Assembly: GCF_900096945.1 (NCBI RefSeq)
Contig: NZ_FMKA01000010.1
Location: forward strand, 59,498 to 123,497
Direction: 5' to 3'
DNA: 64,000 bases
From: Anaerobium acetethylicum
GTDB taxonomy: Bacteria > Bacillota > Clostridia > Lachnospirales > Lachnospiraceae
A program made the position numbers and the translations under genes. The notes below the pieces were generated by a model. The model did no database searches. It was not told where the DNA came from and saw only the letters and a list, made by a program, of their open reading frames with translations. Below, piece after piece: positions 44,829-53,325 of this stretch. Every line of letters begins with the position of its first letter. Positions within the stretch are counted from its first letter, which is position 1.

Positions 44829-45407
44829 ATGGTTAATAAGATATCAAGAGAAGAAATAGTAAGAAAAGCGAATGAGCTTTTTTCTGAATACGGTTATGAG
44901 AAAGTGACGGTTAACGATATATGCAGCAGCTGCGGTATTTCCAAACCAACTTTCTATGCATATATCAAGTCAAAAGAGGACATTATTGCAGATTTCTATG
45001 AATCCGTTGCAACGGACATTGTTGAAAAATTTGTGGATATTCTGGAGGCCGATAATCACTGGGAACAGCTGATGATCTGCTTTGAAACCCTGATTGACAA
45101 ATCGATGAATCTCGGACCTGATTTCCAAAGCCAGCTATTCATACTGAATCTGAAAGAGGACAGGGGAAGTTATGATTTCAGGGAAAAACTTACAAATCTT
45201 GCAGTGTCCATCATCACAAAGGCCCAGGAGGCGGGGCAGATACGAAATCCCAATGAGCCGCTTGCCATATATACGGCTTCGGCATATACATTTCTGGGAT
45301 ACCAGGCTACCTGGTGCATGAAGAAAGGGAAAATGGACTGGAAGCGGGAGCTTAGGATTGCATTGGAGAATATATATGATGTGGATCCGGCGCTTAGGTT
45401 GTCATAA
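44829..45407 (+). CDS. TetR-family transcriptional regulator
   Basis: A 192-residue repressor. The N-terminal helix-turn-helix is VTVNDICSSCGISKPTFYAYIKSKEDI in the first 50 residues, cut by a short turn. The rest is an all-alpha ligand-binding domain of no recognised subfamily. Start ATG 44829 follows GGAGG by 4 nt; the longer TTG-initiated form starts in the promoter region and is unlikely. It is divergent from the reductase gene with alternating GTAAAG half-sites between, so it very likely controls that reductase. Confidence 0.9.
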   Translation: MVNKISREEIVRKANELFSEYGYEKVTVNDICSSCGISKPTFYAYIKSKEDIIADFYESVATDIVEKFVDILEADNHWEQLMICFETLIDKSMNLGPDFQSQLFILNLKEDRGSYDFREKLTNLAVSIITKAQEAGQIRNPNEPLAIYTASAYTFLGYQATWCMKKGKMDWKRELRIALENIYDVDPALRLS

Positions 45408-45444
45408 GATCTAAAATATTGCAAATGTAAATATTAATGTCAAA

Positions 45445-45498
45445 AAGGAGGGCATCCCGATGCCGGTTTCAGACCGGAACCGGGATGCCCTCCTTAAT
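45445..45498 (+). terminator. Terminator after TetR gene
   Basis: AAGGAGGGCATCCCG pairs with CGGGATGCCCTCCTT around a long loop that contains a smaller hairpin (CCGGTTT/AGACCGG). TAATT follows. Confidence 0.8.
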
Positions 45499-45771
45499 TG
45501 CGCTCAAACGTATTTCTGCCTGTATTCCACAGGCGTAACATCATAATGTTGGTTCATAACTGTGCATTTATGTAACTTTCTGTTTTAGTTTATCAGAAAA
45601 CAGCTTCTATTGTCTTAACAAAGAACTGATAGTATGGTAATATTTAGATATAAAGAAATTGTGCTGCACACTGGTCTGTGAGGTAAATGATGCTGAATAT
45701 ATATAGAACCCTGAGCACCTGCAAAGAACCGAAAGTACAGTTTAGAAGAATTGCATGAAAGGATAACAAGA
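45499..45771 (+). other. Intergenic region before NUDIX gene
   Basis: No gene, repeat or RNA was recognised. A weak promoter candidate is TTGTCT (45610) with TATGGT (45633) at 17-bp spacing. Confidence 0.4.
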
Positions 45772-46245
45772 ATGATACTTACAACCCTCTGTTATATAGA
45801 AAAAGACGACTGCTACCTGATGCTCCACCGGGTGTCCAAAACGAATGATCCGAACAAGGATAAATGGATCGGGCTTGGCGGCAAATTTGAAGAAGGGGAA
45901 AGCCCCGAGGACTGCCTTTTGAGAGAAGTGAAGGAGGAGTCAGGTCTGACCCTTACTTCATTCAGATTCCGGGGAATCGTCACTTTTGTATCGGATGAAT
46001 GGCCCTCTGAATATATGTGCCTCTATACTGCGGATTCTTTCGAAGGCAGTATGAATGCATCCTGCAGGGAAGGCATCCTGGAGTGGGTGCAAAAGAGTGA
46101 AATCCATAAGCTGAAATTATGGGAAGGCGATAAAATCTTTCTGAAGCTGCTTGCAGAAGACGAACCGTTCTTTTCGCTGAAACTCCGCTATGAAGGAGAA
46201 CGGCTTGCAGAATGCAGGCTGAATGGAAACGAGTATGGCAGATAG
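45772..46245 (+). CDS. NUDIX hydrolase (MutT/8-oxo-dGTPase-like)
   Basis: A 157-residue nucleotide pyrophosphohydrolase. The NUDIX box is intact: G-X5-E-X7-REVKEESGL beginning GKFEEGES at about residue 36. Opening residues MILTTLCYIEKDDCYLMLHR match the 8-oxo-dGTP diphosphatase subgroup. Start ATG 45772 lies 8 nt after GAAAGGA. It precedes the pyrimidine phosphorylase by 28 nt, so the two probably form a nucleotide-salvage or sanitation operon. Confidence 0.9.
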   Translation: MILTTLCYIEKDDCYLMLHRVSKTNDPNKDKWIGLGGKFEEGESPEDCLLREVKEESGLTLTSFRFRGIVTFVSDEWPSEYMCLYTADSFEGSMNASCREGILEWVQKSEIHKLKLWEGDKIFLKLLAEDEPFFSLKLRYEGERLAECRLNGNEYGR

Positions 46246-46273
46246 CTGACAGGGCATGAAAAGGAGAAAAAAC

Positions 46274-47599
46274 ATGAGAATGTATGACTTGATTGTGAAG
46301 AAGAAAAACGGCAAGGCACTTTCAAAGGAGGAAATCGGAGCGATGATCCGCGGATACGTGGCGGACGAAATCCCCGATTACCAGATGTCCGCCATGCTCA
46401 TGGCAATCTGCTTTCAGGGGATGAATGCGGAGGAGACGACAGCACTTACCATGGAAATGGCCCATTCTGGAGACATGGTGGATCTCTCCTCAATTGAAGG
46501 CGTTAAGGTAGACAAGCACAGCACGGGCGGTGTCGGCGACAAGACGACATTGGTGATTGCAGCCGTAGCTGCAGCCTGCGGCGTGAAAGTCGCTAAGATG
46601 TCCGGTCGGGGCCTTGGCCATACGGGGGGAACAATTGATAAGCTGGAGGCAATCCCGGGCATGAAGACGGCAATAGACCAGAAAAAGTTCTGTGAGATCG
46701 TGAACAGGGTCGGGGTCAGTGTGGTCGGACAGTCAGGAAATCTTGCTCCGGCAGACAAGAAGCTCTATGCCCTCCGTGATGTGACAGGCACCGTTGACAG
46801 CATTCCACTGATTGCGGCATCCATCATGAGCAAGAAGCTGGCTTCAGGCAGCGACTGCATACTTCTGGATGTAAAGACAGGCAGCGGTGCGTTTATGAAG
46901 GATCTGGAGGATTCCATTGAGCTGGCAAAATGCATGGTGTCTATTGGAGAACAGGCGGGAAGACAGACAATGGCGGTCATTACCGATATGGATATCCCGC
47001 TGGGCAATGCAATCGGAAATTCACTGGAGGTAATCGAGGCGGTGGATACGCTTCACGGACAGGGACCGGATGACCTGACGGAGGTGTGCCTGACACTGGC
47101 TTCGAATATGCTTTATCTGGCAGGTAAAGGTGGAATCAGGGCATGCAGAAAAATCGCGGAAGATGCGGTCTCAAGCGGGCGCGCCCTCAGGAAACTGGTG
47201 GAAATGGTCGAAGCCCAGGACGGCGATTCTTCAGTGATTCTGGATCCCGGAGAATTTGCAGAGGCGCCATACAGTTTTGAAGTAAAATCGGATCAGTCAG
47301 GGTATGTAAGCCATATGGATACAGAACAATGCGGAATTGCTTCCATGGTGCTCGGTGCCGGAAGAGAGACAAAGGACAGCATAATCGACTATACTGCAGG
47401 AATGATTCTGAGAAAGAAGACAGGGGATTACGTGGAGAAAGGCGATACCCTTGCAGTTCTTTTTGCATCCTCGGAGGGCTTGTTCCCAAAGGCGGAGGCC
47501 ATATTGAAAACTGCATATTCATTTTCGCTGGAAAAACCTGCAGAGAAACCTCTTGTATTTGCGAAGGTCACCATAGACGGAGTGGAAAGATATCTGTAA
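46274..47599 (+). CDS. pdp: Pyrimidine-nucleoside phosphorylase
   Basis: A 441-residue cytoplasmic enzyme that splits uridine, thymidine or deoxyuridine with phosphate into base and (deoxy)ribose 1-phosphate. The signature KVDKHSTGGVGDKTTL and the DVKTGSGAFMK motif are clear, and length and domain order match the family. Start ATG 46274 (MRMYDLI) follows AAGGAGA; a short in-frame extension upstream precedes that site. The stop codon lies inside a 12-bp direct repeat flanking repeat B2, so B2 inserted exactly at the 3' end of the gene without changing the protein. Confidence 0.95.
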   Translation: MRMYDLIVKKKNGKALSKEEIGAMIRGYVADEIPDYQMSAMLMAICFQGMNAEETTALTMEMAHSGDMVDLSSIEGVKVDKHSTGGVGDKTTLVIAAVAAACGVKVAKMSGRGLGHTGGTIDKLEAIPGMKTAIDQKKFCEIVNRVGVSVVGQSGNLAPADKKLYALRDVTGTVDSIPLIAASIMSKKLASGSDCILLDVKTGSGAFMKDLEDSIELAKCMVSIGEQAGRQTMAVITDMDIPLGNAIGNSLEVIEAVDTLHGQGPDDLTEVCLTLASNMLYLAGKGGIRACRKIAEDAVSSGRALRKLVEMVEAQDGDSSVILDPGEFAEAPYSFEVKSDQSGYVSHMDTEQCGIASMVLGAGRETKDSIIDYTAGMILRKKTGDYVEKGDTLAVLFASSEGLFPKAEAILKTAYSFSLEKPAEKPLVFAKVTIDGVERYL

Positions 47600-47750
47600 C
47601 TATTCAGGACTACGTCCTTCATAGTCACAAATGATGCACACAAATTGCAAAATCAGCAATTTGGCGCACGCATATCTCGGGTTTTTATGCAAACTCAGCA
47701 TAAAAACACCTCGCGAGACAGGGGTTCTGAACAGTTACGATATCTGTAAC
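47589..47750 (+). repeat. Family B repeat, copy B2, with flanking direct repeats
   Basis: The element body runs from about 47596 to 47738. It starts GTAACTATTCAGGAC and ends GTTCTGAACAGTTAC, imperfect terminal inverted repeats. Two internal hairpins are AAATTGC/GCAATTT and TTTTTATGC/GCATAAAAA. The 12-bp sequence GATATCTGTAAC occurs at both sides (47589-47600 and 47739-47750). This looks like a target-site duplication and shows it moved as a unit. Confidence 0.85.
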
Positions 47751-47823
47751 CAGGAAGGATAACGTCCTGAATGGCTGCCGATATTGATGTGACAGTTTTT
47801 CGTTCCTTAAGGAGGTAATCAAA

Positions 47824-48957
47824 ATGAGGATGAAAACATTCATTGCAATAACTGCAGCATGCATGCTTCTTGCCGGAACTTTTTCCGGATGTGGCGCGGA
47901 TGGAAACGGACAGGAAACAGAGGAAGAGACCAAAGAGGAAACCAAAGAAGAAACCAAGGAAGAGACGGCAGAAGAGACAGTAGAAGAAACAGAGGTTGAA
48001 AATGGCCAGGAGCCGGTAAACCATAGCAACATCTCAAACGGAGGACTTGCTGCAGGGGATGACGGCTGGGTATACTACAATGTGCTGACGGGCGAAGACG
48101 GCCATCTTACCAGGATGAAGACTGACGGAACCGAAAAGATAGAGTTATGCGAGGATTTTGCCATGTTCATCAATGTGGAAGACGGCTGGGTATATTATCT
48201 GCGGACCAGCATGGCTGAAAATGATGCCGACTCTGCGAGAATATATAAGATCAAGACGGACGGTACAGAGCGGACCAGGCTCAGCGATGATACGGCGGTG
48301 AATGTCATTGTGGACGGCGGCTGGATCTACTACTTCAGCATGCTTGAGGACGGGGCTATCCAGATCTGCAGAATGAAGACGGACGGCACTGGAAAAGAGG
48401 TCCTGTATGAAAAGACGACATATGAATTCACTGTGTATGACGGCTGGATCTATTACGTGGACTCTGCCGATGAACACAGCAATCTCTACAGGATGAAGAC
48501 GGACGGAAAAGACACGGAAAGACTGAATGAAGATGCAACAGGAAGATTCTTTGTTTCAGATGGCCTGGTTTACTTTATTGCAAATGAAACGCCTGAGGGA
48601 ACAACGGACAGTACAACGGGGGAATACCAGGAGGCAGAGCAGAAGCTAGTCCTTTACAGGATGAAGGCGGATGGCACTGAAAAGGCCCAGATAATGGAAA
48701 TTGGAAATGGCGCCCTGAATGTTTCCCGAGACTGGATCTACTATACAGATATCGTTGACGGAAACATATACAGAATTAAAACAGACGGCCAGGAAAAAAC
48801 AATGGTACAGGAAGACAGCGCGTCACTGATCCTGCTGATAGATGAGTGGGTCTATTATTATGCAAACCCGGATGCCAGTATGGAAGGTATGAAGAGCATC
48901 ATGGGACATTTTTACAGGATGAAAGGGGATGGAACGGAAGCACAGATGATCGACTGA
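47824..48957 (+). CDS. DUF5050-type propeller lipoprotein
   Basis: A 377-residue surface lipoprotein. The lipobox ends at Cys23 (FSGCGAD). Next comes an acidic linker of repeated EETK units (residues ~30-58). Then about six repeats of the DGWIYY...RMKTDGT type typical of DUF5050 follow, which should form a beta-propeller. No function is established for this family; a binding or sensing role at the cell surface is a guess. RBS AAGGAGGT precedes the start. The acidic linker DNA is itself repetitive. Confidence 0.88.
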   Translation: MRMKTFIAITAACMLLAGTFSGCGADGNGQETEEETKEETKEETKEETAEETVEETEVENGQEPVNHSNISNGGLAAGDDGWVYYNVLTGEDGHLTRMKTDGTEKIELCEDFAMFINVEDGWVYYLRTSMAENDADSARIYKIKTDGTERTRLSDDTAVNVIVDGGWIYYFSMLEDGAIQICRMKTDGTGKEVLYEKTTYEFTVYDGWIYYVDSADEHSNLYRMKTDGKDTERLNEDATGRFFVSDGLVYFIANETPEGTTDSTTGEYQEAEQKLVLYRMKADGTEKAQIMEIGNGALNVSRDWIYYTDIVDGNIYRIKTDGQEKTMVQEDSASLILLIDEWVYYYANPDASMEGMKSIMGHFYRMKGDGTEAQMID

Positions 48958-49048
48958 TCGATGCTGGCGGAAAATACAAGTGGCGATGCAAAATCGGAAA
49001 AGTTTTAAGCGGATTTGCACCTTTTTCATTCAGAAAGCGGGTGGAGGT

Positions 49049-50296
49049 ATGAAAAGCTTAACTAGAAAATGGACAGCAATGCTGACAGTTATGATGCTCA
49101 TGCTGATAGCAGCCTATCCGGCTGCAGAGGCCAAAGCGGCAGAAGCATCCCAGTTGGTTTCAAAGGGGAATACCACAGAGAAGGTGATTGCACTGACATT
49201 TGACGACGGCGATGATGGAGGGAATATAGCTGCCCTGCTCCAGATCCTTTCCGACAACGGCGTAAAGGCAACCTTTTTCCTGACAGGAAAGGCTGTAGAG
49301 TCCCACCCTCAGAAAATCAAAGACATAATTGCAAAAGGACATGCCATTGGAAACCATACATACTCGCACCCATATTTCACCCAGATCACTGCAGAACAGA
49401 TGAAGGCGGAGGTTGAGAAGGCGGATGCCCTGATCAGGAACCTCACAGGCCTTACAACAAAGCCATATTTCAGACCGCCATACGGCGCCTACAATGCCGG
49501 AGTGCTGCAGGCTATGGGAGAGGCAGGGTATACAAAAACCGTTACATGGACAATCGACACCATTGACTGGGAAGGACGTTCTGCAGCGGAAATGACCCAG
49601 AAGGTGCTTGGCAATGCAGTTCCAGGAGCAATCATCCTGATGCATGCTGGTTCCGGAGCTGTTAATACGCCGGCTGCGCTTCCGGGAATCATCAGCGGAC
49701 TTAAAACGGCAGGATACCGTTTCGTGACGATACCTGAGCTTCTGGGATTCAGCACTAACTCTGTACAGTATGTGGTCAAAGCCGGAGATACCCTTTACAG
49801 GATAGCGAGATTATACGGGGTAACCGTGCAGCAGATAGCCGCAGCAAACAACATAGCCAACATTAATCTCATTTACACAGGCCAGGTGCTCCAGATTCCG
49901 GGAACAGGTGGAACCACGCCGCCGGTTACGCCGACCACTCCGACCACGCCGTCAGCCGAAATAAAATGTACGGTAAAAGCGGGCGATACTCTTTACAGAA
50001 TTGCGAAATTATACGGGGTAACCGTTCAGCAGCTGGCAGCGGCAAACAAAATAGCAAATATCAATCTGATTTTTGTTGGCCAGGTGCTGACAATACCTGG
50101 AACAGGAGGAACGGTCACGCCTGTCACACCGGTCACTCCGACGACGCCAGCTGTCACAAAATATACGGTAAAAGCAGGGGATACCCTGTATAAAATTTCG
50201 CTGGTATACAAAGTTACTGTGCAGCAGCTTGTCACGTCAAACAAGATTGTAAATCCGAACCTGATATTTGTCGGCCAGGTGCTGATTATTCCGTAG
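49049..50296 (+). CDS. Secreted polysaccharide deacetylase with three LysM domains
   Basis: A 415-residue exported enzyme. After a signal peptide (~30 residues ending AEAKAAEA) comes a NodB-type deacetylase domain. It has the catalytic pair in LTFDDGDDG, zinc histidines in HTYSHPY, and RPPYGAYN. Three LysM repeats follow (VKAGDTLYRIARLYGVTVQQ and two similar), joined by Thr/Pro-rich linkers. It should bind the cell wall and remove acetyl groups from peptidoglycan or another glycan, for example to resist lysozyme. Start ATG 49049 gives the best signal peptide, but GGAGGT abuts it; ATG 48980 upstream is an alternative. Confidence 0.9.
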   Translation: MKSLTRKWTAMLTVMMLMLIAAYPAAEAKAAEASQLVSKGNTTEKVIALTFDDGDDGGNIAALLQILSDNGVKATFFLTGKAVESHPQKIKDIIAKGHAIGNHTYSHPYFTQITAEQMKAEVEKADALIRNLTGLTTKPYFRPPYGAYNAGVLQAMGEAGYTKTVTWTIDTIDWEGRSAAEMTQKVLGNAVPGAIILMHAGSGAVNTPAALPGIISGLKTAGYRFVTIPELLGFSTNSVQYVVKAGDTLYRIARLYGVTVQQIAAANNIANINLIYTGQVLQIPGTGGTTPPVTPTTPTTPSAEIKCTVKAGDTLYRIAKLYGVTVQQLAAANKIANINLIFVGQVLTIPGTGGTVTPVTPVTPTTPAVTKYTVKAGDTLYKISLVYKVTVQQLVTSNKIVNPNLIFVGQVLIIP

Positions 50297-50325
50297 CAGG
50301 GCCGATTCACAGAGGAGGTGTACAT

Positions 50326-50607
50326 ATGCATCCATTTTATGGACAAAACAGCCGTTTTTTTTCGACGAAAAGTCAGCCGGCAGGAGCGGAGAAAAACTGG
50401 TGGATAGGGCTTGTTTCAATGGTGATGTATCTTTTGTTCTGGGCTGCGGCGATGGTCATGGCTGTACGGATTGCTAAGAAATATGTTCCGATGCCTGAAG
50501 AATCGGGCGAGGGCCGGGATCCTGCCATGTCTATTATCCGCGAACGCTATGCAAGAGGAGAAATCGATACAAAAGAATTCAGACAGAAGAAGGCAAAATT
50601 AAGCTAA
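50326..50607 (+). CDS. Small membrane protein with SHOCT domain
   Basis: A 93-residue protein. One transmembrane helix spans about residues 25-48. The C-terminal SHOCT domain is AMSIIRERYARGEIDTKEFR. RBS GAGGAGGT is strong. It starts 29 nt after the deacetylase gene and ends 102 nt before the radical SAM gene, so it may link the two. SHOCT domains are short helical hairpins of unclear function, often in oligomeric membrane proteins. Confidence 0.9.
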   Translation: MHPFYGQNSRFFSTKSQPAGAEKNWWIGLVSMVMYLLFWAAAMVMAVRIAKKYVPMPEESGEGRDPAMSIIRERYARGEIDTKEFRQKKAKLS

Positions 50608-50648
50608 AGGGAGAAAATACATAGCGGGATAAATAAGGCTGCGCGGCA

Positions 50649-50702
50649 TAGCCCGGGAGAGAAGATTCCCGGGGGCCGGGCAGTTCCTTTCAGTGGAACG
50701 GG
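50649..50702 (+). other. GC-rich hairpins ahead of radical SAM gene
   Basis: CCCGGGA (50651) pairs with TCCCGGG (50666), followed by a second small hairpin GTTCC/GGAAC. The second hairpin ends right before the ribosome site of the next gene, so it could affect its translation. Confidence 0.45.
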
Positions 50703-50709
50703 GTGAAGT

Positions 50710-51612
50710 ATGAAAATCAGATCATTTCTACAGCTTTCGTTTGCAGGAATCACTACGGTCATTTTTAAGAGGAAAAAGCCTGTCATTGGCTCAATCATCG
50801 TTACAGACAGATGCAACCTTTCCTGCAGACACTGTGCGGTGAGCAATATTACAGGCATACTCTACCCATATGCCCGCATCAGGGCAGATATGCAGAACCT
50901 GTTTGACCAGGGCGTAAGGGTGCTTTTGTTTTATGGCGGAGAACCGTTTCTGTGGAAGGACAGCGGAAGAACGATCAGAAATCTGGTGATTGAGGCGAAA
51001 ACCATGGGCTTCGCACTTGTGAATGTCGTTACAAACGGCACATTTCCACTTGCAATTCCTGAGGCTGATCTGATTCTGGTAAGCCTTGACGGCGGGAGGG
51101 AAAAGCACAATGCAATACGCGGGGACACCTATGACCGGATAATTTCAAACATTAGGAACTCGACATCGGATAACATCTGCCTCTATATGGCCATAAACAG
51201 GATAAACAAGGACGATATCGAAAAGGTCTGCAGGACGGCAAAGAGCATGAAGAACGTAAGGGCAGTATCTTTTAATTTCCATACACCCTATCCTGGTACC
51301 GAGTATCTGAAACTCTCAAAAAGGGAAAAGCAGGATTGCTGCAGCAGGATTGGAAAAATGATGGATGCAGGATATCCGGTTCTGAATCTCAGAACCGCAT
51401 TCCCATATGTGATAAGAAACACCTTTAAAACTCCTTGCAGCCAGTGCGTGATCATCGAGAACGGAAAACAGTGGACTTGCGGAAGATGTATCGATATACA
51501 GGGGCTCTGCAGCCAGTGCGGCTTTCTGTTTGCGGCAGAATATTCGCTGGTTTTCGGCGGTGATATCAGGGTGATCGCTGATATGGTCAGGACATATATG
51601 AAATATCTGTGA
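50710..51612 (+). CDS. Radical SAM protein with Cys-rich C-terminus
   Basis: A 300-residue radical SAM enzyme. The 4Fe-4S cluster motif CX3CX2C is CNLSCRHC at about residues 35-42, and the SAM-binding GGEPF motif follows. The C-terminal region has several cysteine pairs (PCSQC, TCGRC, LCSQCGF), suggesting one or more auxiliary iron-sulfur clusters, though not in a standard SPASM spacing I can confirm. The N-terminus is hydrophobic and basic, which may place it at the membrane. The next gene is another radical SAM enzyme. The substrate is unknown; no peptide precursor gene was seen nearby. Confidence 0.85.
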   Translation: MKIRSFLQLSFAGITTVIFKRKKPVIGSIIVTDRCNLSCRHCAVSNITGILYPYARIRADMQNLFDQGVRVLLFYGGEPFLWKDSGRTIRNLVIEAKTMGFALVNVVTNGTFPLAIPEADLILVSLDGGREKHNAIRGDTYDRIISNIRNSTSDNICLYMAINRINKDDIEKVCRTAKSMKNVRAVSFNFHTPYPGTEYLKLSKREKQDCCSRIGKMMDAGYPVLNLRTAFPYVIRNTFKTPCSQCVIIENGKQWTCGRCIDIQGLCSQCGFLFAAEYSLVFGGDIRVIADMVRTYMKYL

Positions 51613-51706
51613 CCAGGGTTTATATGTAAAATCTGCATATTAACATTTCATGGACGGCGGTTCTGAACATAAAGAAATATGTATGACTAAGAAGGAGGTT
51701 GCCGAG

Positions 51707-52960
51707 ATGCTGTTTACATCAATACTTAGAATAATCCTCACGCGTTCGTTCAGGCCTTTTGTGTTTGAAGGAAGGTATACGAATACTCTGAAATTCGAGA
51801 ACCTGGATGACCTGGGGCTTTATGTCCATATTCCCTTCTGCAGATCCCTGTGCAGCTTCTGTCCATACTGCAAGGAGATATACAATAAGCAGAGGGCAGA
51901 CTTGTATAAACTTGCACTTCTCAAGGAAATCGATATTGCATGCAGAAACCTGAAAGGCAGGAAAAAGGCAACCAGCCTGTATTTCGGAGGAGGTACTCCG
52001 GCGATGATGATCGACGATCTCCAGGACATCATCGAAAAGCTGAAGGAATACTTTGACATAGAAGGCGGAGTCGGGGTGGAACTGCATCCAAGTGACATAA
52101 CAGAAGAGAATATGAAGAAACTCAGGGCTGCCGGGGTTACCATGGTCAGTTTGGGAATCCAGTCATTCAACGAGGAATGCCTGCGCAAACTGGGCAGGAG
52201 CGGCACTTCCTTCAGGGAGAAAATACGGCTTGCAGCAGCATCGGGATTTGATGTGGTCGATGTGGATTTTATATTTGCAATACCGGGGCAGACTGACGAA
52301 ATCCTGGCAGAGGACATCAGGACGGCTTTCGACTGCGGCGCTACCCAGGTCTCAACCTACCCTTTCATTGATTTTACGTTCGCAGATAATGAATACAAGC
52401 CAATGTCTGAAAAGGTGAAGAAGCGGATGCTGAAAAACCTGAATGAATACTGTAAAAAGATTCATATTGAGAGGACTTCTGTCTGGACCTTTGCAAAGCC
52501 CGGAACCGAAAAATACTCTTCAATCACCAGGGATGCCTTCCTCGGATTCGGACTGTCTGCAACCTCACTCTTAAGGGGAAGCTTCAAGATCAATACCTTC
52601 TCCCTGGAAGGCTACCTGGAGAGAATAAACGCAGGCAGGCTTCCGACCTCCCTCACCATCAGGTTTACAAGGCGGCAGAGGGCTGCATATTACCTTTTCT
52701 GGAGCACCTATGCAATGCATATAAATATGGACAAATTTGAAAAGATAATCGGTACGCCGCTGAAAAAGATGTTCGGCCCTGAATTGTTTCTTGCTGAAAA
52801 GGCAGGGATGGTACGGCGCAAAGGCAATGTCTATGAGATCACCGAGAAGGCATCCTACCTATATCACGACATCGAACAGGTATATACGACGGCCTATATC
52901 GACAAAATGTGGAATGTGTCCAGAAAAGAGGCTTTTCCGGATCAGATCATCCTGAAATGA
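51707..52960 (+). CDS. HemN/HemW-like radical SAM protein
   Basis: A 417-residue radical SAM enzyme. The cluster motif is CRSLCSFCPY and FGGGTPAMM is the SAM-binding glycine motif. The overall order matches the coproporphyrinogen-oxidase-like (HemN/HemW) family. The N-terminal ~40 residues (LFTSILRIILTRSFRPF) are hydrophobic and basic and precede the family's usual start. Start ATG 51707 lies 8 nt after AAGGAGG. Most relatives outside true HemN are heme chaperones or methyl/alkyl-transfer enzymes; heme synthesis genes are not present here. It is probably a functional partner of the preceding radical SAM gene. Confidence 0.85.
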   Translation: MLFTSILRIILTRSFRPFVFEGRYTNTLKFENLDDLGLYVHIPFCRSLCSFCPYCKEIYNKQRADLYKLALLKEIDIACRNLKGRKKATSLYFGGGTPAMMIDDLQDIIEKLKEYFDIEGGVGVELHPSDITEENMKKLRAAGVTMVSLGIQSFNEECLRKLGRSGTSFREKIRLAAASGFDVVDVDFIFAIPGQTDEILAEDIRTAFDCGATQVSTYPFIDFTFADNEYKPMSEKVKKRMLKNLNEYCKKIHIERTSVWTFAKPGTEKYSSITRDAFLGFGLSATSLLRGSFKINTFSLEGYLERINAGRLPTSLTIRFTRRQRAAYYLFWSTYAMHINMDKFEKIIGTPLKKMFGPELFLAEKAGMVRRKGNVYEITEKASYLYHDIEQVYTTAYIDKMWNVSRKEAFPDQIILK

Positions 52961-53067
52961 AGGATTAATTGGAAAATCTGAGTAACTGTTCAGAATAGTC
53001 ACAAATCTGATACGGATATTTTAAGGGGCATACAGTCCACCCGTTAAATGGTATACTGATATAAAAT

Positions 53068-53249
53068 GAGTTGGGGTCAAAAGGTATTTTGCCCCCTGAT
53101 ACCTACGGATTGTTACGCACTTTGTGCTCTCACAATCCTAAAAACATTCAAAATCCGCCCTATTCGGGCTACTTTCTCATGTTTTGTGGGTCTCAAAGTC
53201 ATGTTTTTTCATGCAAGCATGAAACACATGACCTTTTGACCCTGGTATC
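53068..53249 (+). repeat. Family C structured repeat, copy C1
   Basis: About 180 bp with terminal inverted repeats GGGTCAAAAGGT (left) and ACCTTTTGACCC-like (right), plus internal hairpins CAAAA/TTTTG, GGATTGT/ACAATCC and TCATG/CATGA. ATAAAAT occurs at both flanks (53061 and 53250), a possible target duplication. A second copy in the same orientation follows the LacI gene. The region 52961-53067 upstream holds a family B end fragment (GTAACTGTTCAG). Confidence 0.8.
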
Positions 53250-53325
53250 ATAAAATATAGTGAAAAAGCTTTTTTCGAAGCTGGTGAACCTTATCTTCGA
53301 AAGGGCAGGGAAAGGAACTGGAAGG

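Noticed and set aside
51612..51706. Another family B copy between the radical SAM genes
   Set aside because: Only GGTTCTGAACA and a vague hairpin remain, too little to call.
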